DNA from: Drechslerella dactyloides
Taxonomy: Eukaryota; Ascomycota; Orbiliomycetes; Orbiliales; Orbiliaceae
Length of the DNA: 64,000 nt
Direction: 5' to 3'
Assembly: GCA_020064725.1 (NCBI GenBank)
Contig: JAGTWJ010000007.1
Coordinates: 2,356,001-2,420,000, forward strand
The translations under genes and the position numbers were made by a program. The notes below the pieces were generated by a model. It saw nothing but the letters and a program-made list of their open reading frames with translations, had not been told where the DNA came from and searched no databases. Positions 47,481 to 58,552 of the stretch are shown piece by piece (the stretch's first letter is position 1; each line of letters begins with the position of its first letter).

Positions 47481-49078
47481 CTAACGCGAAGAGCGCTAGT
47501 CGCGAAAATCTGCTACTCCCCGCTGCTATTTTGCCTGTTCATAAGGTTGCAACTCGATGATCTTCTAATACACCGAGAGAGCTACCGTTGTGCCCAAAAA
47601 AACACCGGGACGATGACTGGGACATTGCAACGCCGCAACTTGGCCACTTTGACGGGGTCCTTTCTGAACCGCTGGGGATCGTGGGGCTAGCGCTTTCGTG
47701 GTGTTGCGGTCACGACACAATGCGGCCGCCCAAAGTTGTACCAGCGACATCCCTCGGAAAATCCCAATGAACTCATTGCGGCTGCGGTTCCAACCAACAG
47801 CAGAGCATGTCCTTGCGCCAGTACCTAGCCACGAAGTACCCTTTACCACCTCTACTCTTACCCCTGCACGGTTGCATCTGTATAAGCGAGGTTTTTCGCG
47901 TAACGAAGCAGAAGTGCCTTTGTCTCCGTCTGTCCTCAAGTGCGAGAGGTGTGGTCGGATCACCCGGCCCAAGTCCCAGTGACCCCAGCGCTTGTTAATT
48001 CCGGGAGATGGTACCCGTTGTAATGCATGCTTTCTCCCCACGCAAACTGAGCATCAGCCGCTCGGAGGCCGTCCGTCGAGCGGCGGAGACAGCGTCCCCG
48101 AGACTAGAGTCGCGAGGACGATTGTCTTTCAGCTTCGGTCAAGGGTACACTATCTACTGGTGCCAATTGTTCTCTAGACGTCTGCAGCGCAGCGCCCGAC
48201 CACTGCAGCGACCACATGACCAGTACGAATAGGGAGCGAAACTGAAAACAAGCAGAAAGCGAACTTGAGCAGCAAAGTTATCACAGCGCGGAGATGGCCT
48301 TCCGCCCGAGACTAGGGCCTTCCAGGAGCCGAGTTTATGCATCTTGTGCCTGTGCGTGCATCCAGGAACATGACGCCCTTCCAACAAAAAGCACAACTAT
48401 ATCGGAAAAGGCGAACGGAAGGTGACAACTTTTTCGCAGCTTGCATGAGCGTAGGGCGAACCAACAAATCAGAGCAAAAAGAAAGCGCGGAAACACTCTT
48501 GCCCCAAAGTGAACATGAACTTCGAGACCGGGGACCCATGTGGCTTGCTTGCTGGCTGGCTGGTTGGTTGGAGCTTGGACCCACTGGTTACAACATGGGC
48601 TGCGTGCTCCGATGTCTTTCAGATTATGGAAAGGCTGGTTTTCCACTCTCGCTTTTTTTTATTTTTTATTTTTTCTAATTTTTATTTTTTTGATTGTCAC
48701 CCGATAATGGATTATGCTTTCGCTGACGGGGAAGACAAAGAAAAGAAATTTGCAGGGGTCCGAGGACATGGACCTTTTTTCCCGATTGATCTGGAAGAGA
48801 TTCAGGCGGGAAGTTGCGCGGGTGGTACAACCCTCCGTCATGCCGGCTAGAGGATGGGTGAGGCTTCGGCACAGGGAATTGCAGCGCAGGGGATATGAAG
48901 TTCGTACTTGTATAAATACTATCGCCATCGCCCATGACTTTCTGCTCTTCAGCTCAGCCCGCTCGTTCGAGATCAACCGCTCGTTTTTGTCTTTGGATAC
49001 CCTCGTTTATATCCAAGGGCCGTAAGGATCCCTGGAAGTTCTTAGGAACAGTCGAAATCGACACTCACTACACGGACA
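47481..49078. other. Intergenic, 1.6 kb, with poly-T tract before the wall protein gene
   Basis: No gene is supported. Features are a GGCTGGCTGGTTGG-type simple repeat at about 48540-48575 and a T-rich tract at 48650-48695. A likely core promoter follows for the gene at 49079 (TATAAATA at about 48909-48916, on the plus strand, with a CT-containing leader). Confidence 0.5.
48909..48916 (+). promoter_or_regulatory. Candidate TATA box of the secreted wall protein gene
   Basis: The sequence TATAAATA lies about 165 bases upstream of the ATG at 49079, a plausible distance for a fungal promoter with a leader of about 100 bases. The claim rests on sequence match and position only. Confidence 0.4.
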
Positions 49079-50900
49079 ATGGTCCAATTGAGCACTCTTC
49101 TGGTCACGGCCTCGGCCGTTGGCTTTGTCGCTGCGGGTCCCATCCAGCGGCGATGGTGTAACACCGAAGAGGAGCGCAGCGCACATCCTGAATGCGCGAA
49201 CTTGCCTCCTAGCTGCAATGAGGATAACTGTTATCGAGCTCTCACGAATCTCGGTCAAGATGTCATCAATGATGTCTGCCAGGATAACGATCATGCGGGC
49301 AACTACCAAGCGATCGTAGACGGTTGCTCGAAGTATGCAGGCGTTATACCTAGAGTCTCCAGCGCCTGCTACTGTCTATATCCGGGGACGACGACCACGA
49401 TGGCCACTACTACCACTCCGCCGGTGACAACAACAACGACGGAGCTGACAACTACAACAGAAGAAACCACAACGACGACGGAGGAGCCGACGCCAACGTC
49501 GACGACTTCAACAGAGGAGCCGACGACTACTACTACGGCTACTACAACAGAGCCGCCGACCACGACATCGACAGAGGAGCCAACCACTACAACGACGACT
49601 GAGGAGCCAACCACTACAACGACGACTGAGGAGCCAACCACCACTACCACGAGTACAGAGGAGCCCACCACTACTACTACGACAGAGGAGCCAACTACTA
49701 CTACTACGTCGACGGAAACCACTACTTCTTCTGAGACGTCGTCGTCAGGCATTGAGCCTACTGCCAGGACTACCACATCGGAAGAGCCCCATACCACCAC
49801 CACAACGCCATGCCCAACTACCACGACGACGACTACGACGCCATGCCCAACGACTACGAAAAAACATCATTATCCCCCTCCTCCCCATACCTACGGGCAA
49901 CCCCCTCCTCATACTTATGGCCCGCCTCCCCCCCATACTTATGGCCCCCCTCCTCCCCATACATATGGCAAGCCACCGACAACGACGCCGTGCCCCACGA
50001 GCACATATGGGCCTCCTCCTCCAAACACCTACGGCCCGCCGCCGCCGCATACATATGGTCCACCGCCTCCCCACACCTACGGGCCTCCACCGCCTCAAAC
50101 GTACGGTCCCCCACCGCCTCAAACGTACGGTCCTCCACCTCATACGTACGGTCCTCCACCTCCCAATACATATGGTCCTCCTCCAACGACGACCCCATGC
50201 CCCACTGTCACATATGCTCCTCCTCCTCCAGAATACACGACCATCAAGACCACTGTTGTTGTGACATCGCCATGCCCGACCTCGACGACGCCCGTATATG
50301 TTCCCCCACCGCACACATACGTGCCTCCTCCTCCCCAGACCTACGCGCCGCCTCCTCCCCAGACCTACGCGCCGCCTCCCCCACAGACATATGCTCCTCC
50401 TCCTCCTCAGACATATGCTCCTCCCCCTCCTCAGACATATGCTCCCCCCCCTCCGCAAACGTATGCTCCTCCTCCTCCGCAAACATATGTTCCTCCCCCT
50501 CCCAAGACCTACACCCCACCGCCAGCAGACACATACGTTCCTCCTCCCCCCAAGACCTACACCCCGCCGCCACAGGACACCTACGTTCCTCCACCTCCCA
50601 AGACGTACGTTCCACCACCACCACCACCGGCCAGCACCTATGTCCCACCGCCACAGACATATGTTCCCCCGCCGCCACCGCCCTCATCCACTCTCGCCAC
50701 GGCGACTCCACCTCCGTAAGTACCCTTTGACCCAATATCTGATAAAACTACTCGAAGCACGGTGCTAATTATCTTGCTGCAGTGCTATTACATACCCTGC
50801 CGCGCCGCCGCCGCCGCAGTACACCGGTGCAGCCGCGGCATTGCGGCCCGCATTTGGAGCCGCAGTCGCTCTGGCAGTTGGAGCCATCATGTTGGTCTAA
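49079..50900 (+). CDS. Secreted, Thr- and Pro-rich, GPI-anchored-type cell wall protein
   Basis: Exons 49079-50715 and 50783-50900 (67-nt intron, GCTAATT branch) give 584 residues. A signal peptide (MVQLSTLLVTASAVGFVAAG) leads into a small domain with eight Cys, including CNEDNCYRAL and SACYCL, a layout common in fungal secreted proteins. Residues about 102-260 are Thr-rich with repeated TEEPTTTT units, a likely O-mannosylated stalk. About 263-370 are PPPPHTYG-type repeats, and about 405-540 are PPPPQTYA/PPPPKTYV-type repeats. Exon 2 supplies a C-terminal hydrophobic segment (FGAAVALAVGAIMLV) right to the end, preceded by small residues (TGAAAA): a GPI attachment signal. Without splicing the protein would lack the anchor. 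The role is probably structural or adhesive in the wall. Confidence 0.88.
49384..49860 (+). repeat. In-frame Thr-rich repeat tract (TEEPTTTT units)
   Basis: The coding DNA is a degenerate tandem array of short units encoding Glu-Glu-Pro plus Thr runs. Codon variation among ACA, ACT, ACG and ACC shows the units are not recent identical copies, except for a nearly identical pair around 49580-49640. Confidence 0.85.
49868..50690 (+). repeat. In-frame Pro/Tyr repeat tract (PPPPxTYx units)
   Basis: Tandem units of 24 bases, with some shorter or longer, encode Pro4 plus His/Gln/Asn/Lys, Thr, Tyr and Gly/Ala/Val. A Gly-ending block comes first and an Ala/Val-ending block second. They are separated by a PCPT-containing spacer with Cys (about 50180-50295). 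Confidence 0.85.
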
Positions 50901-53625
50901 GCCGAGTCGCATCGGGACCCTTTCCCATGAATGCTTATCTCATCGCCATTGCTTTCTCGTCGCGACTTTGCCGTTATCGTGGTTCTTTCCTATGGGAATA
51001 ATCATGGAGCGCAGTGTTCCCGCATAATCGAGGCGACATTCAGCATGGAATGTAACGGTTACAGTAGCGAGTTTTTTCTATTTATTTCCCTTTCTTTAAT
51101 GTGTAATGATTGTGAGGACTATTTTTTACCGCGTTTGGTATTATTTTTTTTTTCTTTCTTATTTTTACTTTTGGGGTACGGCTGGTAAATCTTTTTGATT
51201 TGCCAGTTGGGATTGGGGTCTCAATGCGTCTCCGGAACAAATGGAGGAAATTACAGGCTGGGAAGTTTTTTGTCTTTACATTTATTTCCTTTCTTCACAG
51301 GTAGTATTTTATTTCTGGTAATGGGTCAAAATGGGACGGGACGGTCGGTAGGATAATTCGGGTTCTATGTACTGTATTTAAAGCGCCTTAGGTAATCTAG
51401 CGAACAAATACCAATCACCGTATACAAATCCATCTATCTTATACATTAATTGCGGACGCGCCGTGTCTGTAGCGAGAGTGTAGCGAGTGAGTAGCGCGAC
51501 AAGATGAATCAGTAAGTAGCAGCGCAAGAGTGTGTGTAGTATACATCGGGTGGATTACTACGGTTATTTGCTAAAAAAAGCTGCATTATTACAGTATTAT
51601 TACCTGGAATGCGTATTTTCACTGATAAAGCTACAATGATACGGTATTACAGCCAAACCTTTGTTGAAGGACGGTATTCAGATCGTATTCAAAAACAGGT
51701 CTCTTCTGGCACAGTAGGTATATTATGTATACTGGAAAATGTGTTGAGGTGTCGTCGACGGTAGCACGACGATAGCGTCGTGAGGAATTCCAAACCCGGA
51801 ATGCCCACGCACTGGTCTGGACGTACGTATGGAACGGATCCGGTCCGCAGTGCGGATAGACTACTTTAGTTCACATACTTACACATGTACATACATACTT
51901 ACTACTGCACACCAAAACGTCCGAAGGCGACACTACGGGTATACTAACTTGGAAAATACATGCTAAAGTCCTAAAGTCTGTACGGACGGATGGAGTATTT
52001 CTCAATTTTTTGATTGTTTAATCTTTTAAATTTTCTATTGTTCGCAAAGTTGACTTAAGCGCCGGCCGGGCGACCGCGATGAACTAGACCCGTCTGACAT
52101 TTTGGCGAAAGTGCTAAGAGTCCAGAGGGTATATCGTACCCGTTTCCTCACAGCGCCATCACCGGTCGCGGACGGGCGTTGCACCGCGCACTGCTGCATA
52201 CTTCTTACATACTTACATTTTAAATACCTTTTCCATTCGCGCGATCGCAAGGAGTAGCGTGAAAAAGAAAGTTGTGCAGGAGCAGGTGCAGGTGCAGGCG
52301 GTGTGTGGTGTACCTAGGATTGTAGGGTACTTTGGACGAAGTACGTGCTACCTAGCTGCCCCTTCGCGAAAAGTAAGTATATGCACACCGAACACCGACG
52401 TTGACAAGTTTGTACATAGACGGACAGACATACATACATATACGAGACACATCCGAGCTTGCTGCATGCATACATCCAAGATTACTTCCTACAGGAAGGA
52501 AAGAAGCTTAACCTTCAAGAGCAAGGCGCCACGCCACGCCACGGTGGGTCGCGTCGACGGCGCAGCATCTCTCTCTCGCCAATTCCCCCATCTATCAAAG
52601 ATCGGAATCTACCGCATCGCATCGCATGCGCGAGTTTCGAGAATCGAGAAACAAAAGTGCGACCGCGACGGAGCTGAAGGCTGGACCGCGACGCGGATCT
52701 GCGGGCGCACGCGCATGCATAAACTACAAGTAAAGTACCTATATGTACTTTCTTATTATTTCATACAATATAAATCCTATGTACTCCGTGGAATGAATGT
52801 AGACGTACGTGTATTACTGGCTTGATCGTATGCGGTTAGCAGCGCTACAGCTACATCGTGGGAGCTATTTTCGCAGCCGCAGCTTGCACGTATACGGTTA
52901 GCACCTCTTCGTCTACCGAAATTAAATTAAAGGCAGTACCACAATAAGCGATAGATGGACGTGTTATAATCTGGGGAAGCGAACGTTGTGTTCAAGCATG
53001 CAATGCGCACGCGACCCAAGGGGTTTCTTTCACGTAACAGAACGGGCAAGTGAGCGGTATAATATAATATAAAGTATACGTAAGTATGTATATACATGTG
53101 CGTTCGTGCGTGCGCGCGCGCCGCCGCAGGGCTGCACCACTGCTGCTTCTTTCGTTGGCTCGCTCCACAAAGTTTAAAAGATTTAAAATTGGAAAGGGTG
53201 CAGAATACAGATATATGTGCATGTGCGTGCAGGGCGTGTGGCGAGTGGCATGAAGGCCAGAGCGAGGCGGCGGCCGATCACGCTGAGAAGGGTGATCAAT
53301 ATCAATAATGACGGCGCTAGCGTGCATGCGGAAGCGAAATGGAACTCAAGGGCCCGGGGCCACAGTTGACAATGGGGTATCTTTTGCAGAATGGGGTATC
53401 TCGAAGAAAAAAATGAACGGGATGATTGCAATGCGCACTCGAACACTCTCGGAATTTCAGGAAGCGAATGGCGCGTGGCTAAAATTGCGAGGCTCAGGCT
53501 TCTGCGAATGTTCGGAGGGGGGTATATTTGGTTTTAGGTAATGGTAATGGATATGCGGTCTGGATCCGGGCAAGAGGTGCTTAACGGCTCATGCCGGACG
53601 GACGGACGGACGAGAAAGTGCGACG
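50901..53625. other. Gene-poor interval, 2.7 kb
   Basis: The first 350 bases are probably the 3' region of the wall protein gene (T-rich). The rest is rich in short TACATACTTAC-like motifs and purine/pyrimidine alternation (for example 51875-51905 and 52195-52215), with no convincing gene. A plus-strand frame at 52259-52825 begins at GTG and has no recognisable features. Confidence 0.45.
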
Positions 53626-55355
53626 CTACCATCCGAGCCTGGACCCGCGGGCGCGGATGCTCTGCTTCTGCATCTTGACGATGAAAGCCCCGCGCTCGAT
53701 CGTGTTGATGAGGATGAACCCGCTTGGCAGCATCGCATAGCTCGACCAGCTGCCGACGAAGTCGAGTGAGCCACCCTCCGGCTTGTCGTCGTCCTCCGGG
53801 TAGATGTCGATGAAGGCGACCTCGTGCACGCCCGCGCCGGTCGGGTCGCTGGGGATGGAGGTGATGTCGAGAACGTGGAAGCCTGTGCCGTAGTTGCTCT
53901 GGTAGACGTGGCCGTCGTGGATGTACTGGTTGTGGTCGATGCCGAAGTGCGGGGACCGGAAGTAGCCTGTCTGCTTGGGGTTCTTCAGGTCCTTGATGTC
54001 CCAGATGTAGGTGATCGGGTGGCCGGACTTGGCTGGGCCGGCGCCGTTGTACTCGTCGTACTCGTCGTCCATGATGAGGTAGTCTTGCCAGTTGCGGTCG
54101 AGGACCCAGCCTTGGTGCGTGTACGAGGCGCCTTCGTAGGAGGTGCGCGAGATGATGGTCGCGTTGCTGCGGTCGCTGACGTCGTAGATGGTCAGCGTGT
54201 CTTCGTTGTAGCCGTAGCAGATGGTGTGGTCCTGGTAGCGGGTGTCGGGGCCCTTGTAGGTGAGGCACTGGGCGTCGTGGACGTAGCCGTCCTGGCTGGC
54301 GCAGCCGGGGCTCTTCGGGTTCTCGATGTCGGTCAGGTCGATGAAGATCAGGCCGGCCTTGCACTTGTCCGAGCGCGGGGCGGCGCCGACGGAGACGGCG
54401 TACTGGTTGGCCTCGTCGATGACGACGTTGTGCGTCCGGCCGACGGGCAGGTCGCGGAACAAGCTCGTGATGTCCTTCTTGGTGTCAAAGGTGACCGGGT
54501 TCTTCGGGTCGATATCCTCGAGCTGGACACACATTGGCTTAGTATTGCACACTTACAAAAAGTCTCGCAGACGGAAGAATGTAAATGATATGGGACTTAC
54601 CTTCCGCAGGTCGAAGACCTGGATGTAGTGGTACATGGCCTCGCTGCCGACGAGCAGGTAGTTCTTGTAGACGCGCAGCTCGCGCCAGATGGTCGGCGAG
54701 GCCTCGTGGTGCTGCGGCAGGCGGCCGAGGTAGACCATCTTGCCCTCCTTGGTGATCTCGACAAAGGCGGCACCGTCAGCCTGAGCGACGGCGACGAACT
54801 CTCGGCCGCTGGGAGCGACCCATCCCCACGACGAGGAGCCTTCGCCAGTCTTGCTCCCAAGTTTGGTGTGCGCGAGGAAGTGATACAGGTCAATCTATTT
54901 AAAAAGCATATCAGATGGGCGAGTTCAATATAAACATCAACATCTCACGATAATGCCCGAATGAGGAGAAGAAATGTATACACACATTGCTGCATTTGAA
55001 AGTGTTCATCTTGTCACCTTCGATGGCGGTGACGACGCCATCTTTGCACGGCGCGAATCCAAGCTCGGGGTACTCGGCGGTGAAGACACCCGCGGCCCGC
55101 TTCTGATCCCACGTCGACTAGTAGATACGAAGGTTAAAAGACACCCCTGTTAGTAAATAGCTCACTCGGATGATCACGACGTTCGAGAATATGCACGCGT
55201 AGAGGCTAGCTTACGTGCTTCTTTGACATAATCTGCTCATGTCGCACGCCGCTGGCAAACAGCGTGCGTGACCGCTCCAAGTCCTGAGGAATCTCCTTCG
55301 CGACGGCAGAGCCAACGATTAGGCCAGCCACGCCGGCGTATTGCGTGAATTTCAT
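53626..55355 (-). CDS. Secreted choice-of-anchor-B-type protein, four exons
   Basis: Exons 55355-55215, 55117-54986, 54894-54601 and 54522-53626 give 487 residues, all introns GT-AG. A signal peptide (MKFTQYAGVAGLIVGSAVA) precedes the mature part. The body is a series of beta-propeller-like segments with repeats such as YIQVFDLRK, LIFIDLTDIENP, LTIYDVSDRSN, YIWDIKDLKNP and FHVLDITSIP. Asp/His-rich motifs (RTHNVVID, YVHDAQCLTYKG, GIDHNQYIHDGHVYQSNY) are typical of the choice-of-anchor B family found in bacteria and fungi. The function is not established. The exons are markedly G+C-rich, with third positions almost all G or C, unlike many neighbours. The start choice is supported by the signal peptide. 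Confidence 0.85.
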
Positions 55356-55865
55356 TGCGGTAGATGTATTTGGAGCTGTTAGATGCTATATCGTGTCTTT
55401 GGATTCTGCGCTGTCCAACAGGATTGACATGACATTCCGGTGCTGCCGGCGGGGCATTTTATACCCCTCGCCACGAGACGACCCCGCTGTCAGTTACGCT
55501 GGCTTTGAGCGATATGGCCATAATCCGGCCGGTACGTGGGCGAAACGTATATCACTCGTTCGGGCCAGGCTTGCGACCACGCACGCACTCCATGTGTATG
55601 TAGCGTAACGTTTCCACCAGATATCCCGCTCGCAATTCTTCTTTCGTCCCATCCACTTTCACATACAACCGCTAGTGGGCGCACCCCGGCTGTTGCATTC
55701 TGCGGAATGGAATGCGACCTGACGAGCCGTCGAAGCTGCCCCTGTTGTGCGAGCTCGAGCTAGGGGGGACAGTGGACATGATCGGCAGCTTAGGTCCTTC
55801 TCAAAACGACGTTCGTGTTGGGCTGTGAGGGCTTGGGATGGCGTGTAGACGGCGCGGGCTGCCTT

Positions 55866-57150
55866 GCTTATCGGCCAGCCTGCCGGGACGGGCTGGTAGG
55901 ATCAGGAACGGTTGCGCATGTGGCCGACGGAGGCAACCTTGAAACTGCAATTGCCTAGTTATCGGCCAGAGCATAAGCGCACGCCGAGTGATATTTTCTC
56001 GTAAGCCAGAATACGTACATAGATCGTACCCCCGAGACCGGGTGCTAGAGCGTCAGAGTGCGTAGTAGGTCCAGCCGTGCATGTGGTAGACCAACGGCCG
56101 GCGCAGGCAAGTTTGGTGTCGATTATTCGTTTATCGGCCAGCTCGCCGGGACTGGCATGAATAGCCTGGAGCCGGCATAGCTATGCATGTGGTCCACCAG
56201 CGGCCGACACAGGCAAGTCTGTTCTGCTACTATACCAGTATTGAGACTGTGCTGTTCTGTTATCAGCTAGTCCACTGGGATTAGCGAGTATGATACATAC
56301 AAAGCAGCTTATAATAGGTCTAGTTTGGTTTCAAGACCGGACGCACCTGGCTATACGTATCGTACGTCAACGGCCGGCGCAGGCAGGTCTGCCGTTGAGA
56401 GTACGATTGCGTCAGGACTGCATTGCCCTGCTTATCTGTCAGTTCGCCCGGACTGGCTGGTGAGTGCACGTCGTGTAGCCCAGAATTGTATGTATGCAAT
56501 GGGTCAGCGGCCGACGTAGGCAAGTCGAGCCTTCAGACGACATTGCCTGGTTATCGTTCGCTTTGCTGGGACCGGCTGGTACGAGCGCATGCCGAGTCGC
56601 TCGTAGCCGACTGGGCGATGCATGTGGCACATCACTGACCGACGAGGGCAAGTGTCTCTGGCGCCTGGCACGGAGGCTAGGAAAGTCTGGCGTATGGACT
56701 GCGGTGCCTGCTTATCAATCGGCGGACCGGCCAGCAATTGCTTGCGAGCGAAACCAAGACACCCCGGTCTTGACACCAGCAAAGCCTGGCAACGAAGATA
56801 CCCTTTTGTCGGGTATCTTTTGTCTCGCGGAGCGTCCGTCTGGTCTCGTGAGCCAAACCCTCCCTTTTACACGTCCGTCCAGCTTCTGGTTTACGAGACA
56901 AGGTGCCTTACTTGGACGTCTGACATCGGAGATACCTGACTGGGATCCTTTGCTGACCCATCGAACCACGTATGCGCGCACGCCGAATGGTGCGCAATAG
57001 GCCCATGTGGTATTTTGTGGCCGATGCAGACAAGTCCGGCGTTGATACTACGTCGGCCTCTTATCGGCCAGTTCTCCGGGACCGGCTGGTCCAATCGGAC
57101 GCCGAGAGGTACGCAATGCGCAATGGTGCATGTGGGCGGTGGATGAGACA
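55866..57150. repeat. Degenerate long-unit tandem repeat A
   Basis: A landmark related to CTTATCGGCCAGTTCTCCGG recurs at about 55867, 55959, 56131, 56259, 56431, 56549, 56711 and 57059. A second, related to GCATGTGG...GGCCGACGCAGGCAAG, recurs between them (about 55916, 56079, 56185, 56355, 56490, 56618, 57000 and 57125). The basic period is roughly 120-190 bases, with an unrelated segment near 56750-56940. The copies have drifted heavily, and frames are broken, so it is not coding. Confidence 0.75.
56796..56818. other. Perfect 8-bp inverted repeat (hairpin)
   Basis: AGATACCC and GGGTATCT are separated by a seven-base loop. The hairpin sits in the segment that interrupts repeat A. Its role is unknown and chance is possible. 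Confidence 0.4.
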
Positions 57151-58552
57151 GTTGGCAAAGCAGCTGGGGAGATAGCGGATTGCGAGCGAAGGTCCGAAGT
57201 GCTCGCCATGGAGGAGCGGTTTAGCCTTCGATAGGCAGTTTCGACGGCGGGCCTTCGCGGCTCCCGGTTGAGGAAGGTCGCGGGGTGGGGGATGACACAC
57301 CGCGGCTGGTGATCAGGTTTTGGGCGGGTCGGCTGCCTACTTTGGCAGGGATGGTCTTCCCATTGTCTGTCTGTCTGCCAGCTGTGCTCGAATGGCGGCC
57401 GTCGACTGGGCCAGGACTATTTGGTAATGGAGTCGTAAAAGATGGAGATGTTGTAATGAAGAGGAGGTATGGTGTTGTGGAATGTTGGGATGGCAGGGAT
57501 GTCTACTTGGCGGCCCCCACTCGGTGGCCATTGTTGTGATCCCCTGTCGACGGCTAGGCTCCCCTTCGAGGACAGCGGGCCCTCGGCTGGTGGTCCCATG
57601 GGCTGCAACTGGCCGCCTGGCCGTAATGTAATGATCGTGAATTTGGCGGTGTCACGCAGGCGAAGCTGACAAATTCATCAACGGCAGATGTTTATTAGAT
57701 TGTACCTGGGGAGACGTGTTTTAAAAACCGGCGTGTTATTATTACGATCGTAATAATCTGTTTATGCGATCGATCGGGCCCGAAACAACCGCCAAAGGGT
57801 GTTAATACGTATTATATTGATGGTAGTAATGATGATTGTGCTTATGCAGGCCTAGTTGTTAGCCGGGGTATATTCGATTGAGGCCTTCCTGGCGGGGAAG
57901 GTGCGATGGAGACGTATGCTTGCCTGACTCGCGGATTTAACTCTTATAACGGCCGTGCAGCAATATTCTAACTATTACCACCTAGAAGGAGTTCAGGCGA
58001 GTGGCATGATGCAGGACTGCGGGATATATTGATCATCTATGCCATTGTTCCCGTCGTGATATCCGAGGTTGCGGATGTTCCAAGACCGTTGAGAATACGG
58101 CGGACGGGATGGTGAGAATGGAGCTCGCCATCTGCGTTACGTTTTGCGTGTTGTCTTGATCGTATGGCTGTGCTGGATGCAGCAGCTTGGAACGTCGATG
58201 TCGCATCTGGGTACGAGTTTGGGATCGTATACGTATGCTGAGGGATGATTGATGCTGTAACATGGCGCTGGGAGGGCGGTGACGGAGGATGAATCATGAA
58301 CCGTGGTAGATGACGCCAGCCCGAATACGAGGCTTCCAACCAGCATCATCACCACCTTCTTCTTGGCGTCCGCGTTGCGCGGCGTTGCATCGCCGAATTC
58401 GTCGTGATGTTTGCTCCGGCTGTCCTACCCGATGCGGAACGCCGTTGACAGCTCGCCTAACTTTTTTTTCCTTCTGGCGACAAGCTGCGATAGTCGCGTC
58501 TACAGGCGACTACCAGTACTATACTGCCACTCCACGATATCACTATCACAAG

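Larger units (their letters stand above)
55356..58552. other. Divergent gene-poor interval, 3.2 kb, with degenerate repeats
   Basis: The interval lies between the starts of the choice-of-anchor-B gene and SDA1. Its centre is occupied by a degenerate long-unit tandem repeat (55866-57150). The flanks near each gene presumably hold promoters. A 72-codon minus-strand frame (58355-58137) with a hydrophobic start and Cys residues is noted as a weak candidate only. Confidence 0.5.

Noticed and set aside
49369..50735. Several long frames on both strands over the wall protein repeats
   Set aside because: They come from translating the Thr and Pro repeats in other frames. Only the frame from 49079 has a signal peptide, a Cys-rich head and, after splicing, an anchor.
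52259..52825. 188-codon plus-strand frame in the gene-poor interval
   Set aside because: It begins at GTG rather than ATG, has no domain or composition bias of a real protein and includes simple-repeat translation.
53534..54588. Long alternative frames on both strands (276 and 254 codons) over the choice-of-anchor-B gene
   Set aside because: They are Arg/Pro/His- or Val/Ala/Gly-rich artefacts of very high third-position G+C. The spliced minus-strand model has a signal peptide and family motifs.
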